A DNA stretch of 52,143 bases, taken from positions 1 through 52,143 of the forward strand of contig CAYNNP010000018.1 in the NCBI GenBank assembly GCA_964398215.1, read 5' to 3'. Within the stretch, counting starts at the first letter, position 1. The stretch is from CAYNNP01 sp964398215. Lineage in GTDB: Bacteria; Planctomycetota; Planctomycetia; Pirellulales; Pirellulaceae. The stretch itself is not shown here. Below are more notes on the stretch, generated by a model. The model saw only the letters and a list, made by a program, of their open reading frames with translations. It was not told the origin of the DNA and did not search any database.

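Larger units (their letters stand above)
31057..50547 (-). other. Lys/Arg-free stretch of about 6,497 codons
   Basis: Reading the translated frame by eye, I found no Lys or Arg between the Arg codon at 50548-50550 (SIDRVSS) and the Arg codon at 31054-31056 (ASDRDTV). The distance is an exact multiple of three and corresponds to about 57 Calx-beta repeats. Asp, Glu, Ser, Thr, Ala, Gly and Val dominate. A scripted count should confirm it. Confidence 0.75.
10040..52143 (-). repeat. Array of 123 complete Calx-beta repeats plus one partial
   Basis: By hand count there are 123 complete repeats between 10040 and 51990, averaging 341 bp or 113.7 residues, and the end of a further repeat at 51991-52143. 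Each repeat runs from (A/T)-x-V-x-I-x-A-x-D through DDGQFTV, SGTVTI and DDSILE to the closing DDD. Repeats between 10 and 34 kb share the protein pattern but differ widely in bases. Repeats at 34-45 kb and 51-52 kb are much more alike at the base level, which points to recent duplication or gene conversion there. The array continues beyond the window. Confidence 0.95.

Noticed and set aside
7921..51847. Many long plus-strand frames opposite the giant gene, up to 354 codons, such as 15713-16777
   Set aside because: They are antisense shadows of the repeat array. Their periodic, near-identical sequences follow the 341-bp repeat and show no own start signals or domains.
52075..52104. Apparent start codon of the giant protein near 52104
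   Set aside because: It is a TTG Leu codon within a Calx-beta repeat (DDSILEDNESV). The frame stays open to the right edge with 13 more codons that complete the repeat pattern, so the gene is partial.
10040..52143. CRISPR array or satellite DNA
   Set aside because: The periodicity of 341 bp lies in one open frame, with synonymous variation and a protein domain pattern. There are no short identical repeats with unique spacers.

Overview
The window looks like a chromosomal segment of a planctomycete, most likely of the Pirellulaceae (Rhodopirellula and relatives). This is inferred from the mix of genes: an exported nickel superoxide dismutase, an orphan THI5/NMT1-type lipoprotein, a GGDEF/HD-GYP sensor and a giant Calx-beta surface protein with a C-terminal membrane-anchor motif that I recall from planctomycete and some gammaproteobacterial giant proteins. 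No 16S rRNA or other phylogenetic marker is present, so the assignment is provisional. I saw no tRNA, rRNA, CRISPR array, insertion sequence or phage gene.

Layout. Bases 1-491 contain no convincing gene. They hold an imperfect direct duplication, a perfect 15-bp-stem hairpin and a MITE-like inverted repeat. Six plus-strand genes follow between 492 and 4993: a small conserved-looking protein of unknown function, a lipoprotein substrate-binding protein almost abutting it, a three-helix membrane protein, an EamA/DMT transporter, a secreted beta-propeller protein and sodN. A strong bidirectional terminator at 5026-5062 separates these from two minus-strand genes: an 810-residue membrane sensor with PAS, GGDEF and HD-GYP modules (5113-7545), and a giant gene (7603 to beyond 52143) that fills 85% of the window.

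The giant gene is one unbroken reading frame of 14,846 codons inside the window, and its N-terminus lies outside. In protein order it reads: 123 complete Calx-beta repeats plus one partial (about 341 bp or 114 residues each), four cadherin-like/RTX-adhesin-type Ig folds, one Big_9/cadherin_4-like fold, an acidic linker, hydrophobic membrane segment(s) and a short acidic tail. The array has its own internal history. There are two repeat subfamilies in blocks, a five-to-six-repeat segment duplicated 20 repeats apart with 764 bp still identical, and a three-repeat unit present four times. The array is strongly depleted of Lys and Arg, with one stretch of about 6,497 codons in which I found neither.

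How the genes may work together. The giant protein is predicted to be a calcium-binding surface adhesin or fibre. The c-di-GMP-type sensor starts 57 bp after its stop codon on the same strand, so a local regulatory link is plausible but unproven. The plus-strand genes look like ordinary housekeeping and transport genes. The most unusual among them is sodN, whose signal-peptidase cleavage site would directly create the N-terminal His needed for nickel binding.
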